Below, one piece after another: positions 25,840 through 33,698 of a stretch of 40,065 nt of DNA. The first letter of the stretch is position 1; each line of letters starts with the position of its first letter. The notes under the pieces were generated by a model. The model was not told the DNA's origin and did not search any database. It worked only from the letters and a program-made list of their open reading frames with translations. The DNA is from Myxococcales bacterium (GTDB lineage Bacteria > Myxococcota_A > UBA9160 > UBA4427), in the NCBI GenBank assembly GCA_014240165.1, contig JAAZXM010000037.1, positions 1 to 40,065 on the forward strand. The letters are read 5' to 3'. Both the position numbers and the translations under genes were made by a program.

Positions 25840-26724
25840 CTATTTCTTTTCGGAGTCCTCGTATTCCTTGATCAAGCCGCGGCGCATTTCGGCTTCGCGT
25901 TGTCTGAGGGACCAGAAACGGGGGGGTCGTTTTTCCTGGAAGGAAGCGCCCCCCTCCTTGCCCTCGGGCATGTCGAACCAGTCGGGGTAGAACTGGCTCG
26001 AGATGATGCCCATCTCGTTGTAGCCGTCCATTTCCTGGTCGAAACTCGCCTTAAGGATCTCGAGGCAGCCGGGGCTCTTCTCCAGCAATTCTTCGCACCA
26101 GCCATCCACCGCCTGCCAGATCTCGTCTGCGGGAAAGACATCGTTGACGAGACCCATCTCCCGGGCCTGCTCCGCCGAGTAGCGGCGGCAGAGCATCCAC
26201 ATCTCCCGAGCCTTCTTCGCGCCCACCACCTTGGTGAGGTAGGGGACGAAGAACCCATCGGCGGGGCTCGAGACCTTGGGCCCGGCCTGGCCGAATTTGG
26301 CGGTATCCACCGCCAGGGTGAAATCGCAGCAATAGGCCATGTGGTTGTGCCCGCCCAGGCAATAGCCCTGGACCACGGCCATCACGGGTTTGCGCGAGCC
26401 GCGGATCAAGCGGTTGTGGGGGTAGCGGTTGTAGAAGGCCTCGCGAAGGCCCCACTGCTCCCACTCCACATCGCCGCCGGTTCCGAAATGCTTGCCTGCC
26501 CCTGCGACGATGATGACGCCGATGGTGGGGTCATGATTGGCGTCGTAGAAAGCCCGAAACATTTCGTCCACGGTGGCCAGGGACATGGTGTTGTACTTCT
26601 CGGGCTTGTTCATCGTCACCCGGGCAATGCCGCCGCCGAGTCCCTCGTGGTGCTTCTTGTCGTAGAGGATCTCCTCGAAGACCATCCCCTCGCCCTCGAC
26701 CTGCTGCCAGTCGCTCCAACTCAT
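25840..26724 (-). CDS. MenB/BadI-like crotonase (CoA-ester ring-closing or ring-opening enzyme)
   Basis: A 294-residue crotonase of the dihydroxynaphthoyl-CoA synthase branch. The signature FGQAGPKVSSPADGFFVPYL (144-163) followed by KVVGAKKAREMWMLCRRYSAEQAREMGLVN is shared with MenB and with BadI, the 2-ketocyclohexanecarboxyl-CoA hydrolase. Asp156 is in the expected active-site loop, and the oxyanion segments GTGGDVEW and GYCLGGHNH are present. A menaquinone role is unlikely because no other men gene is nearby, so retro-Claisen opening of a cyclic beta-keto acyl-CoA is favoured. ATG at 26724 has GGGAG 11 nt ahead; the frame stays open far upstream but that part covers the divergent promoter region and the shadow of the next gene. 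Confidence 0.85.
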   Translation of the reverse strand: MSWSDWQQVEGEGMVFEEILYDKKHHEGLGGGIARVTMNKPEKYNTMSLATVDEMFRAFYDANHDPTIGVIIVAGAGKHFGTGGDVEWEQWGLREAFYNRYPHNRLIRGSRKPVMAVVQGYCLGGHNHMAYCCDFTLAVDTAKFGQAGPKVSSPADGFFVPYLTKVVGAKKAREMWMLCRRYSAEQAREMGLVNDVFPADEIWQAVDGWCEELLEKSPGCLEILKASFDQEMDGYNEMGIISSQFYPDWFDMPEGKEGGASFQEKRPPRFWSLRQREAEMRRGLIKEYEDSEKK

Positions 26725-26927
26725 GATTGTCCCGGCTCCCTCTCGGGGCGCTCTGCGCCCGCTCTTGGTCTTCCGAGGATCCGGCGGAGGGTGGCGCGCC
26801 CGCCCGAGCCTTGGGTTCAGTGAAACTGTCTCTTTTTGCCAGCGGTCTTCGGCCCATGGCCGGCGCCCGGTGGTCAAAACACGATCCGGAAGGCCCTGGA
26901 CGATATACCCATTGGCCCGCGGAATGT

Positions 26928-26944
26928 CTATCATCACGTGATAG
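26928..26944. promoter_or_regulatory. Inverted repeat CTATCA-N5-TGATAG, candidate operator
   Basis: The 6-bp arms are exact and flank the palindromic core TCACGTGA. Size and position between divergent operons suit a dimeric repressor such as a TetR or GntR protein. It differs from the KstR-like site, so a second regulator would be needed. Confidence 0.4.
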
Positions 26945-27108
26945 CCCAGGGTCGGTTGGGCCTCTACTCCTCGCCCTGTGCTTCGTTTCCCTTTTCTGAA
27001 TGTTTTTTGCTTTTTCATCCCCAGCCGAGGGTTTCCCTCATCCCGCACCCGGCTGAGGGTGTTGCCTCCTCTCAAGATACCGGGCTGCGTCCCGCACACG
27101 TGAGAACC

Positions 27109-27122
27109 TGAATTGGAATTCA
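27109..27122. promoter_or_regulatory. Palindrome TGAATTGGAATTCA at the Mo-hydroxylase operon start
   Basis: A 14-bp sequence with exact 6-bp arms and a 2-bp spacer, ending 4 bp before the ATG at 27127. It covers the likely ribosome site (GGAA), so binding here could block translation or late promoter clearance. May be chance. Confidence 0.3.
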
Positions 27123-27126
27123 TGCC

Positions 27127-28005
27127 ATGAAGTCGGCGCCCTTCGAGTACGCGGCGCCCAGCACGATCGGCGACGCCCTGCAGATCCTCGCGGAGAACGA
27201 TCCGGACGAGGTCAAACTCATGGCCGGCGGCCAGAGCCTGATGCCGCTTCTGAATATGCGCCTGGCTCGGCCGGAACTCGTGTTGGATCTGGGCCGTATT
27301 GCCGACCTCGACTATATCCGGGAAACCGATGCGGGCGTGGCCATCGGGGCCATGACGACCAAGCGGGCGGTGGAGGAATCCGACCTGATCCGCCAGCAGC
27401 ATCCGCTCTTCTGGGAGTCCACCGTGGCCATCGGACACCCTCAAATTCGAAATCGCGGGACCGTGGGGGGATCCATGGCCCAGGCGGATCCCGCGTCGGA
27501 ATATCCGGCCGCTGCCATCGCGTTGGATGTCGAGATGGTGGTCCAGGGTGCGTCGGGGGAGCGCATCATTGCCGCTGAGGATTTTTTCGTGACCTACCTC
27601 ACCACCGCCCTCGAGCCCGGTGAGATTCTCACCGAGGTGCGCATTCCCCGCCTGCAGCCCGGTACGGGTTGGGCTTTCGACGAAGTGGCACGCCGGCACG
27701 GCGATTTCGCGATTGTCGGTGCCGTTGCGACCTTGGCCCTGGAAGGCGGCGTGATTCGCGATCCGCGCCTGGTGATTTTTGGGGCGGCGGATCGTGCGCT
27801 CCGTTTGCGCGCAGCCGAGGAAGCCGTTGCGGGCCGGCCGGTCAGTGATGAGACTTTCGATGGGACGGCGGCGCCCATTGCCCAGGCCGTCGAGGATCCG
27901 CTCAGCGATGTCCATGCCAGCGAGGAGTATCGCCGTCATTTGGCGGTGGTCCTCGGGGGTCGGGTGCTTCGCGTTGCCGCATCACGTGCAGGTGGGGGCG
28001 AGTGA
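27127..28005 (+). CDS. Molybdenum hydroxylase FAD subunit (CoxM/CutM-like)
   Basis: A 292-residue medium subunit of the xanthine-oxidase family, which passes electrons from the 2Fe-2S clusters to FAD. The two FAD motifs are visible: AGGQSLMPLLNMRLA (33-47) and IRNRGTVGGSMAQADP (107-122). The C-terminal CO_deh_flav_C domain follows. It lacks the 4Fe-4S insert of 4-hydroxybenzoyl-CoA reductase beta subunits. First gene of a medium-small-large operon; the small subunit starts 4 bp after its stop. Electron acceptor unknown. Confidence 0.92.
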   Translation: MKSAPFEYAAPSTIGDALQILAENDPDEVKLMAGGQSLMPLLNMRLARPELVLDLGRIADLDYIRETDAGVAIGAMTTKRAVEESDLIRQQHPLFWESTVAIGHPQIRNRGTVGGSMAQADPASEYPAAAIALDVEMVVQGASGERIIAAEDFFVTYLTTALEPGEILTEVRIPRLQPGTGWAFDEVARRHGDFAIVGAVATLALEGGVIRDPRLVIFGAADRALRLRAAEEAVAGRPVSDETFDGTAAPIAQAVEDPLSDVHASEEYRRHLAVVLGGRVLRVAASRAGGGE

Positions 28006-28009
28006 AACG

Positions 28010-28513
28010 ATGACGACGAATCGCGAATACACCCTGCGCTTGAAGGTCAATGGGGACGCCTACGAGTCCCGCATTGACCCGCGCATGAACCTGGCGGATT
28101 ACCTGCGCGAAGAACTCGGACTCACCGCAACCCATGTGGGCTGTGAGCACGGGGTATGCGGCATTTGCAACGTGCTGGTGGACGGCAGGGCGGTGCGCAG
28201 TTGCCTGATGCTCGCGGCCCAGGCCGAAGGCCGCGAAGTGCGCACCGTGGAGGGCCTCGCCGAGGGCGGAAAGCTGCATCCGATCCAGGAGGCCTTCATC
28301 GAGGAGCACGGGCTGCAATGCGGGTTTTGCACCGGCGGCTTCATGATGGCGGTGTGCGAATTGCTGGAGAACAACGCGAGCCCCAGCGAAGAGGAAATCA
28401 AGGACGTGGTGGGCGGCCAGATCTGCCGCTGCACGGGTTACAACGCGATCATGCGCGCGGCGCATAACGCCGCGGCGAAGATGGGCGCTGGCGGATCATC
28501 GGCGGCTGAATAG
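28010..28513 (+). CDS. Molybdenum hydroxylase 2Fe-2S subunit (CoxS/CutS-like)
   Basis: A 167-residue small subunit with both clusters complete: the plant-type site Cys45, Cys50, Cys53, Cys65 (CEHGVCGICNVL) and the second site Cys104, Cys107, Cys139, Cys141 (CGFCTGGF and CRCTGY). The start is the ATG at 28010, four bp after the FAD subunit; the open frame from 27779 is an overlap shadow. Confidence 0.94.
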   Translation: MTTNREYTLRLKVNGDAYESRIDPRMNLADYLREELGLTATHVGCEHGVCGICNVLVDGRAVRSCLMLAAQAEGREVRTVEGLAEGGKLHPIQEAFIEEHGLQCGFCTGGFMMAVCELLENNASPSEEEIKDVVGGQICRCTGYNAIMRAAHNAAAKMGAGGSSAAE

Positions 28514-28568
28514 GTGGATCCCGTGGCGGATCGAGCGGGAGCAAGGAAAGCATTGCAGGCGGAAATCC

Positions 28569-30986
28569 ATGGCGATTGAAATCCCGAAAAACCTGTCGGA
28601 ACTCCCGACGCGGCAGACACGTTTCGTGGGCCGAGGCATTCGCCGGGTCGAAGACGCCGCTCTACTCACGGGAAGAGTGGAGTTCGTCGACGATGTCGTC
28701 CTTCCGCGCATGCTTCATTGCGCGATTCTCCGCAGCCCCTTCGCCCATGCGCGGATCACGCGTGTGGATACGAGCGCTGCGGAAGCCCTGGAGGGCGTAG
28801 TGGCGGTGGTGACGGGCGAGGATGCCAAGCGCTGGAGCTTTCCCGCGCAATCCTCCCCCGATGGCTGGGGAATACATTGCATCGCTGGGGAAAAGGTCCA
28901 CTACGTGGGCGAGCCCGTGGCCGCGGTGGCGGCGAGCAACCGGCGGGTGGCGGAGGACGCTGCCGAGTTGATCGAGGTGGACTACGAACCCCTGGATGTG
29001 GTGGCGGATCCCTTCGTCGCCATGCAATCCGACAGCCCCCGGGTCCTGGATGATCAGGACAGCAACGTGATGATGGATCGGATCTTTACCTGGGGCGATG
29101 TCGACGGGGCCTTCGCGGCTGCGCCCCACGTCTTCAACGAGAAATTTCGTTGGAATCGCCTGGGCGCGAATCCCACCGAGACCTTCGGCTGCATTTCCGA
29201 GTGGGATCCCATGGAACTCAATTTGACGATCCATGGCAGCATTCAATCCCCGGGCATGTTCGGCCTGGGCCGGGCCGCGAGTTTTGGTCTGCCCTCGAAT
29301 AAGGTGAATATCATCTCCCACCCCCACGGCGGAAGCTTTGGCGGCAAGGGCGGAACCCGGGGCTGCGATATCAGCTGCCTGCTCTCCCGCAAGGCCGGGG
29401 GAAGGCCGGTGAAGTGGATCGAGGATCGCGGCGAATACCTGCTCTCCGGGGGAAGCCAGGCTTGGGATCGCCATTACGACGTTTCCCTGGCGGTGGATGC
29501 GGATGGGGTCGTCACCGGTCTCAAGGTCGGGCTGGTGGATGACCTGGGCGCCACCGGCGAGGCCTACGGGGCAATCTCTGCCGCCAAACCCCTGGCTGCG
29601 TTTACCGGGCCCTACACGATTCCCGTGGCTCAATACGACCTCAAGCTGGTGGCCACCCATAAACTGCCCTGCGGTCCCTACCGCGGCATGGGGCCGCCGC
29701 CGCATTTCTTTGTTCTCGAGCAGATGATGGATATCGCCGCCCGGGCCTTGGGCGAGGATCCGGCGGAGTTCCGTCGCAAGAATTTCATTGCCCCGGATGC
29801 CTTCCCGTACACGATTCCCAGCGGAAACGAATACGACAGCGGCAACTACCCCGAGGTGCTCGACCAGGCTCTGGCCCTTGCGGACTACCCCGCTCTGCGC
29901 GCCGCCCAGGCCGAAGCCCGGGCCGAGGGTCGCCTGGTGGGGATTGGAGTGGCGAGCGCCATCGAACCCGGCGTCTTCGACTGGAACGCCTATGCGATCG
30001 TGGGCATGCCCGGCACCGGCGTGCCCGAGGGCGCCACCGTGAGCATCGATATCGTGGGCATGGCGACGGTGCGGGTGGGTTTTTCCCTGGAAGGCCAGGG
30101 CCAGTACACCCTGGTGAGCCAACTGGTGGCGGACTATTTCGGCTACGAACCCGAGTCGGTTCGCGTGGTACACGTCGATACCCAGTCGGCGCCGCCTTCG
30201 TTCGGTCCGGGCGGGAGTCGCCTGGGAGTGGCGATCACGGGCGCCGTGCTCGGCGCCTGCGAGCGCATCCGGGAGAAGATGTGCCGGGTGGTGGCGGTGC
30301 TGATGCAGACCGAGCCCGAGAACATCGAACTCATGGACGGGAAGTTCTGCCTCAAGGGGGCTCCTGGAGCGGAGATGACCGTGGCGGAAGTGGCCGGGAC
30401 CATGTTGGGGCGGAGCGACCTGCTGCCCCCGGATATCGATCCCCGGCCCGAAGCCACCCATGTCTGGACGGCGCCCGGGCGTACCCCTGCGGACGAAGAG
30501 GGAAGGGCGAAGAGTTATCTCACCGCCGCCCAGGCGGTTCACGTGGTCCAGGTTGAGATCGATCGCGACACCGGCATGGTGGAGATCCAGCGCTACTGCC
30601 TGGCGGATGATTGCGGAACCCGGCTCAATCCCGATACCGTAGAGGGCCAGACCGAGGGCAGTGTTGTCCAGGGAATCGGGGCCGCATTGCTCGAGGAATA
30701 TGTTTACGACGCGGATGCCCAACCGCTCTGCACGAGTTTCATGGATTACCTGATGCCGACAGTCTTCGATGTGCCGGAGATCGAGAAGGTCGCGGTGGTG
30801 ACGCCCTCTCCCTTTACGCCCTTGGGCGCCAAGGGCTGCGGCGAGGGCGCGATCCATACCACGCCTGCGGCTATCATGTGTGCGATCAACGACGCCCTTT
30901 CGCCCCTGGGCACATCCGCCCGGGAGGTGCCCGCGGCACCCGCGCGGCTTTGGAAGCTGATCCGGGAGGCGAACGGAGGGGGCTAG
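28569..30986 (+). CDS. Molybdenum hydroxylase catalytic subunit (CoxL-like, not a CO dehydrogenase)
   Basis: An 805-residue large subunit that binds the molybdopterin cytosine dinucleotide cofactor. Landmarks are GGSFGGKGGTRGCD, the active-site loop GPYRGMGPPPHFF at residues 369-381, and the catalytic Glu759 in GAKGCGEGA. The loop lacks the AYxCSFR motif of form I CO dehydrogenase and also differs from the AYRGAGR of form II-like enzymes, so CO is not the expected substrate. Hydroxylation of a ring carbon, an aldehyde or a CoA ester is plausible. Maturation genes are absent from the window, except a CoxG homologue on the other strand at 38420. Confidence 0.92.
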   Translation: MAIEIPKNLSELPTRQTRFVGRGIRRVEDAALLTGRVEFVDDVVLPRMLHCAILRSPFAHARITRVDTSAAEALEGVVAVVTGEDAKRWSFPAQSSPDGWGIHCIAGEKVHYVGEPVAAVAASNRRVAEDAAELIEVDYEPLDVVADPFVAMQSDSPRVLDDQDSNVMMDRIFTWGDVDGAFAAAPHVFNEKFRWNRLGANPTETFGCISEWDPMELNLTIHGSIQSPGMFGLGRAASFGLPSNKVNIISHPHGGSFGGKGGTRGCDISCLLSRKAGGRPVKWIEDRGEYLLSGGSQAWDRHYDVSLAVDADGVVTGLKVGLVDDLGATGEAYGAISAAKPLAAFTGPYTIPVAQYDLKLVATHKLPCGPYRGMGPPPHFFVLEQMMDIAARALGEDPAEFRRKNFIAPDAFPYTIPSGNEYDSGNYPEVLDQALALADYPALRAAQAEARAEGRLVGIGVASAIEPGVFDWNAYAIVGMPGTGVPEGATVSIDIVGMATVRVGFSLEGQGQYTLVSQLVADYFGYEPESVRVVHVDTQSAPPSFGPGGSRLGVAITGAVLGACERIREKMCRVVAVLMQTEPENIELMDGKFCLKGAPGAEMTVAEVAGTMLGRSDLLPPDIDPRPEATHVWTAPGRTPADEEGRAKSYLTAAQAVHVVQVEIDRDTGMVEIQRYCLADDCGTRLNPDTVEGQTEGSVVQGIGAALLEEYVYDADAQPLCTSFMDYLMPTVFDVPEIEKVAVVTPSPFTPLGAKGCGEGAIHTTPAAIMCAINDALSPLGTSAREVPAAPARLWKLIREANGGG

Positions 30987-31054
30987 CCCCCGACCAATTT
31001 CCCGGTTCGACATACCTCGTTTCACTACCCACTCTCACCAGCAAGGAGATCACA

Positions 31055-32032
31055 ATGGCCGACAGTAATCATTTCGTGGCGCTTTCCGAGTGCCATTTCA
31101 TGAACCCCCAGACCCTGGAGGAGATCAACTACTACCCCAACGTCCAGCGTTGGTGGGATAGCGTGAATGGCGTCATGCGCGCCTGGGCGGATCGCAACCT
31201 CACCGACGAGGATTCCGAATGGCCGGCGCCCGTGGCCGAGGAATTGATCAAGTACATGGATATCGCCGGCGTGGATGTCTGTTTCTGCCTGCGCGAAGGC
31301 ATGATGGATATTTCCGGGCACACCGTGTCGTTTTCCACCAATGGCTTCATGATGCAGCAGATCGCACCCTATACGGATCGGATGTATCTCGAATGCATGG
31401 TCGGTCCCATCATTCGCCGGGGCGTGGACAATGCGATCTGGGAACTCGAGTACATGGTCAACGAGTGCAACGCGAAGCTCTGCAAGGTCTATGCACCCGA
31501 GGATCTCGGTGCCCTCGACGACAAGCGCCTGTGGCCCTTCTACGAGAAGGCCCAGGAGTTGGACATTTCCCTCACGGTCCACACGGGCATGTCCTACGTG
31601 GTGCCCCAGCCGAATTCCCACACCCTTCCGGGTACCCTCGACCAGGTTCTGCTCGACTTCCCGGATTTGCGGATGATCGCCTACCACATGGGCTGGCCCA
31701 ATACAGAAGAGTTGATCGGCCTCGCGGGCAAGCACAAGAACCTCTATCTCAGCATGTCGGGCATCATCGGCTGGTATGCGCGCTCGCCCTACCGCGGCTA
31801 TCACGCCATTGGCACCGCGCTTCAGTGGGTCGATCCGAGCAAGATCGTGATGGGGCTCGACCTTCCCTTCGACGACATGAAGCGTGTCGTGGACTGGGTG
31901 CGCAACCTGCAGATTCCCGAAGAACTTCGCGAGCAATACGATTATCTCGAGATTACCGACGAGATGCGGGCGGGCTTCCTGGGCGGAAACCTGGCCCGAC
32001 TGGCCAAGATCGACACCAAGAAGCGGGTCTGA
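31055..32032 (+). CDS. Amidohydrolase_2 (ACMSD-like) TIM-barrel hydrolase or decarboxylase
   Basis: A 325-residue protein. The metal residues of the family are His176 (TVHTG), His211 (AYHMGWPN) and Asp269 (GLDLPFDD), all present. The N-terminal HxH pair of ACMSD is reduced to a single histidine, His14, in LSECHFMNP. The enzyme may still bind one metal, or may be a lyase rather than a hydrolase. ATG at 31055 with AAGGAG eight nt upstream; the frame from 30611 is a shadow of the large Mo subunit. Same strand as the aldolase genes that follow 21 bp later. Confidence 0.83.
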   Translation: MADSNHFVALSECHFMNPQTLEEINYYPNVQRWWDSVNGVMRAWADRNLTDEDSEWPAPVAEELIKYMDIAGVDVCFCLREGMMDISGHTVSFSTNGFMMQQIAPYTDRMYLECMVGPIIRRGVDNAIWELEYMVNECNAKLCKVYAPEDLGALDDKRLWPFYEKAQELDISLTVHTGMSYVVPQPNSHTLPGTLDQVLLDFPDLRMIAYHMGWPNTEELIGLAGKHKNLYLSMSGIIGWYARSPYRGYHAIGTALQWVDPSKIVMGLDLPFDDMKRVVDWVRNLQIPEELREQYDYLEITDEMRAGFLGGNLARLAKIDTKKRV

Positions 32033-32053
32033 GCGAGGTTCCGGGTTTTCGTG

Positions 32054-33211
32054 ATGGCTGAAGCCTGCATCGTCGGGATCGGTGAGACCGAGTATTGCCG
32101 CAAGCCGGGCTCCGGGATGAGTCAATTGGGGGTGCAACTCCAGGCCTCGTCCCGGGCCATCGCTGAGGCAGGCCTCAAGCCTTCGGAAATCGATGGCATC
32201 ATGCCCTTTCCCAACCTGGGACGGGCGGAGGAGTTCGCGGCCAATTTGGGCTGCGAAAACCTTCGCTATGCCGCCACGATCCACATGGGGGGCGCTGCGC
32301 CTGCAGCGTCCCTCCAAGCGGCCGCCGCGGCCGTGTCCACCGGGATGGCGAATTATGTGCTCCTGCCGGCGGGCTGGAATGGTTATTCTGGAGCGCGGGT
32401 GCGGCAGACGGTCTCGCAAGACGTCTCCTCGATACCCGGCGGCGCCATCGCCCGGGACTATTACCTTCCCTTCGGCTTCACCGCTCCGCCCCAATGGTAT
32501 TCGGTGATGGCGCGTCGCCACATGCACGAGTTCGGCACGCGCAGTGAGCACCTCGGGGCCATCGCCCTGGCCATGCGGGGACACGCGCAACTGAACCCCA
32601 ATGCGGTGATGCACGGCAAGCCGATGACCCTGGATGATTATATGGCTTCGCCCATGCTGGCCGATCCCTATCGTTTCTTCGATTGCTGTCTGGAAACCGA
32701 TGGCGGCGCGGCGGTGGTGGTGACCAGCGCAGAGCGCGCCCGAGATCTCGATACGCGCCCCGTGCGTATCCTGGCCGCGGCCTGCGGCCAGCCCTATCCG
32801 GCGGACGAAATCACCAACCGCAAGGATATTTTCAGGACCGGTCTCACCATCGCGGCCCCCGAGGCCTTCGGCAAGGCCGGGGTGACGCCGGCGGATGTGG
32901 ACTTCGCCATGATCTATGACTGCTTCACCTTCGAGGTGCTTCAGCAACTCGAAGAGGTGGGTTTTTGCAAGCGGGGCGAAGGGGGCCCCTTCGTCGAAGG
33001 CGGCCGGATCGAGCTCGGTGGCGAGTTGCCCGTCAATACACACGGCGGTCTGCTCTCCGAGGCCCACGTGCTGGGCATGAGCCATATCGTCGAGGCGGTG
33101 CGGCAATTGCGCGGAGATCTGGGCGAGCGCCAGGTGAACGGAGCGCAACTCGGCGTGGTGACGGGTTGGGGCGATTTTGGGGACGGCAGCATCGCGCTGC
33201 TGGCCCGATGA
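32054..33211 (+). CDS. Ltp2-like thiolase-fold aldolase, no active-site Cys
   Basis: A 385-residue thiolase-fold protein. The nucleophile region reads TIHMGGAAPAAS (75-86) with no cysteine, so thiolysis is unlikely. The C-terminal half carries the Ltp2-type block MIYDCFTFEVLQQLEEVGF, CKRGEGGPFVEGG and LPVNTHGGLLSEAHVLGM. Mycobacterial Ltp2 is a retro-aldolase that uses a tyrosine in this YDxFT segment (Tyr288 here by position) to split a 17-hydroxy steroid acyl-CoA into a ketone and propionyl-CoA, in complex with the DUF35 part of ChsH2. A GTG three bases upstream is an alternative start. The DUF35 gene follows at 33225. Likely role: retro-aldol release of a ketone from a beta-hydroxy acyl-CoA. 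Confidence 0.86.
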   Translation: MAEACIVGIGETEYCRKPGSGMSQLGVQLQASSRAIAEAGLKPSEIDGIMPFPNLGRAEEFAANLGCENLRYAATIHMGGAAPAASLQAAAAAVSTGMANYVLLPAGWNGYSGARVRQTVSQDVSSIPGGAIARDYYLPFGFTAPPQWYSVMARRHMHEFGTRSEHLGAIALAMRGHAQLNPNAVMHGKPMTLDDYMASPMLADPYRFFDCCLETDGGAAVVVTSAERARDLDTRPVRILAAACGQPYPADEITNRKDIFRTGLTIAAPEAFGKAGVTPADVDFAMIYDCFTFEVLQQLEEVGFCKRGEGGPFVEGGRIELGGELPVNTHGGLLSEAHVLGMSHIVEAVRQLRGDLGERQVNGAQLGVVTGWGDFGDGSIALLAR

Positions 33212-33224
33212 GGGGAGAGGGCAG

Positions 33225-33647
33225 ATGACGGAGGCGAATTTTCCGCTGCCCGTGCTCGAGGGTCATAGCGCCGATTTTTACGGCTATTGCAAGCAGGGTG
33301 AATTGCGTTTTCAGCGCTGCACGGATTGCCAGGCCTGGCGGCACGTGCCCCGTGAACTCTGTGCCGAATGCGGCAGTTGGTCTTGGGAATGGGCGCGCTC
33401 GAGCGGGAAGGGTGAGGTCTTTACCTTCACCGTGGTGGGCCGGGCCCTGCATCCGGCCTTCGCCGAAGCGGTTCCCTATGCGGCCACCGTGGTCGAATTG
33501 GAAGAGGGCGTGCGCCTGCTCAGCAAGGTGACCGACGTGCCCCCGGATGAACTCGAGATTGGCATGAAGGTCGAGGTGGATTTCGAAGTGGCGAGCGACG
33601 AGATCAGTTTGCCCGTCTTTCGCCGCGCATCGGCAAGCAGCGACTGA
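33225..33647 (+). CDS. DUF35 zinc-ribbon/OB-fold protein, partner of the Ltp2-like aldolase
   Basis: A 140-residue protein. Zinc ligands Cys32, Cys35, Cys46 and Cys49 (CTDCQAW, LCAECGSW) are followed by an OB fold (GEVFTFTVVGRALHPAF, YAATVVELEEGVRLLSKV). It begins 14 bp after the aldolase gene with GGAG seven nt before the ATG. In characterised systems the DUF35 subunit is required for aldolase activity. It resembles the DUF35 module inside the fusion at 2136 (LEEGxRLL, VxVG/IGMxxEV). Confidence 0.9.
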   Translation: MTEANFPLPVLEGHSADFYGYCKQGELRFQRCTDCQAWRHVPRELCAECGSWSWEWARSSGKGEVFTFTVVGRALHPAFAEAVPYAATVVELEEGVRLLSKVTDVPPDELEIGMKVEVDFEVASDEISLPVFRRASASSD

Positions 33648-33698
33648 ATTCGCCGCGGAAACTCGAATTCCGCGGGTAAAAGAGATTGGAGAACAGCC

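Larger units (their letters stand above)
26725..27126. other. Divergent control region, 402 bp
   Basis: Lies between the MenB/BadI-like gene (-) and the Mo-hydroxylase operon (+). It holds two candidate operators (26928-26944 and 27109-27122), a T-rich stretch at 27002-27016, and two overlapping hairpin options at 27022-27059 (CAGCCG with CGGCTG, and CCCTCA with TGAGGG). No gene is seen. Confidence 0.5.

Noticed and set aside
25840-26724. Menaquinone biosynthesis MenB
   Set aside because: The signature is shared with MenB, but no other men gene is near and the setting is catabolic; BadI-type hydrolysis fits better.
26725-27939. Upstream extension of the MenB/BadI-like gene
   Set aside because: The frame stays open to 27939, but the extra part is the antisense of the FAD subunit plus a promoter region. 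The crotonase domain starts right after the ATG at 26724.
28569-30986. Aerobic carbon monoxide dehydrogenase
   Set aside because: The gene order and CoxG fit, but the active-site loop lacks the AYxCSFR motif of CO-oxidising CoxL.
28662-31025. Long open frame on the - strand opposite the Mo-hydroxylase large subunit
   Set aside because: Shadow of the catalytic subunit; low-complexity product and no ribosome site.
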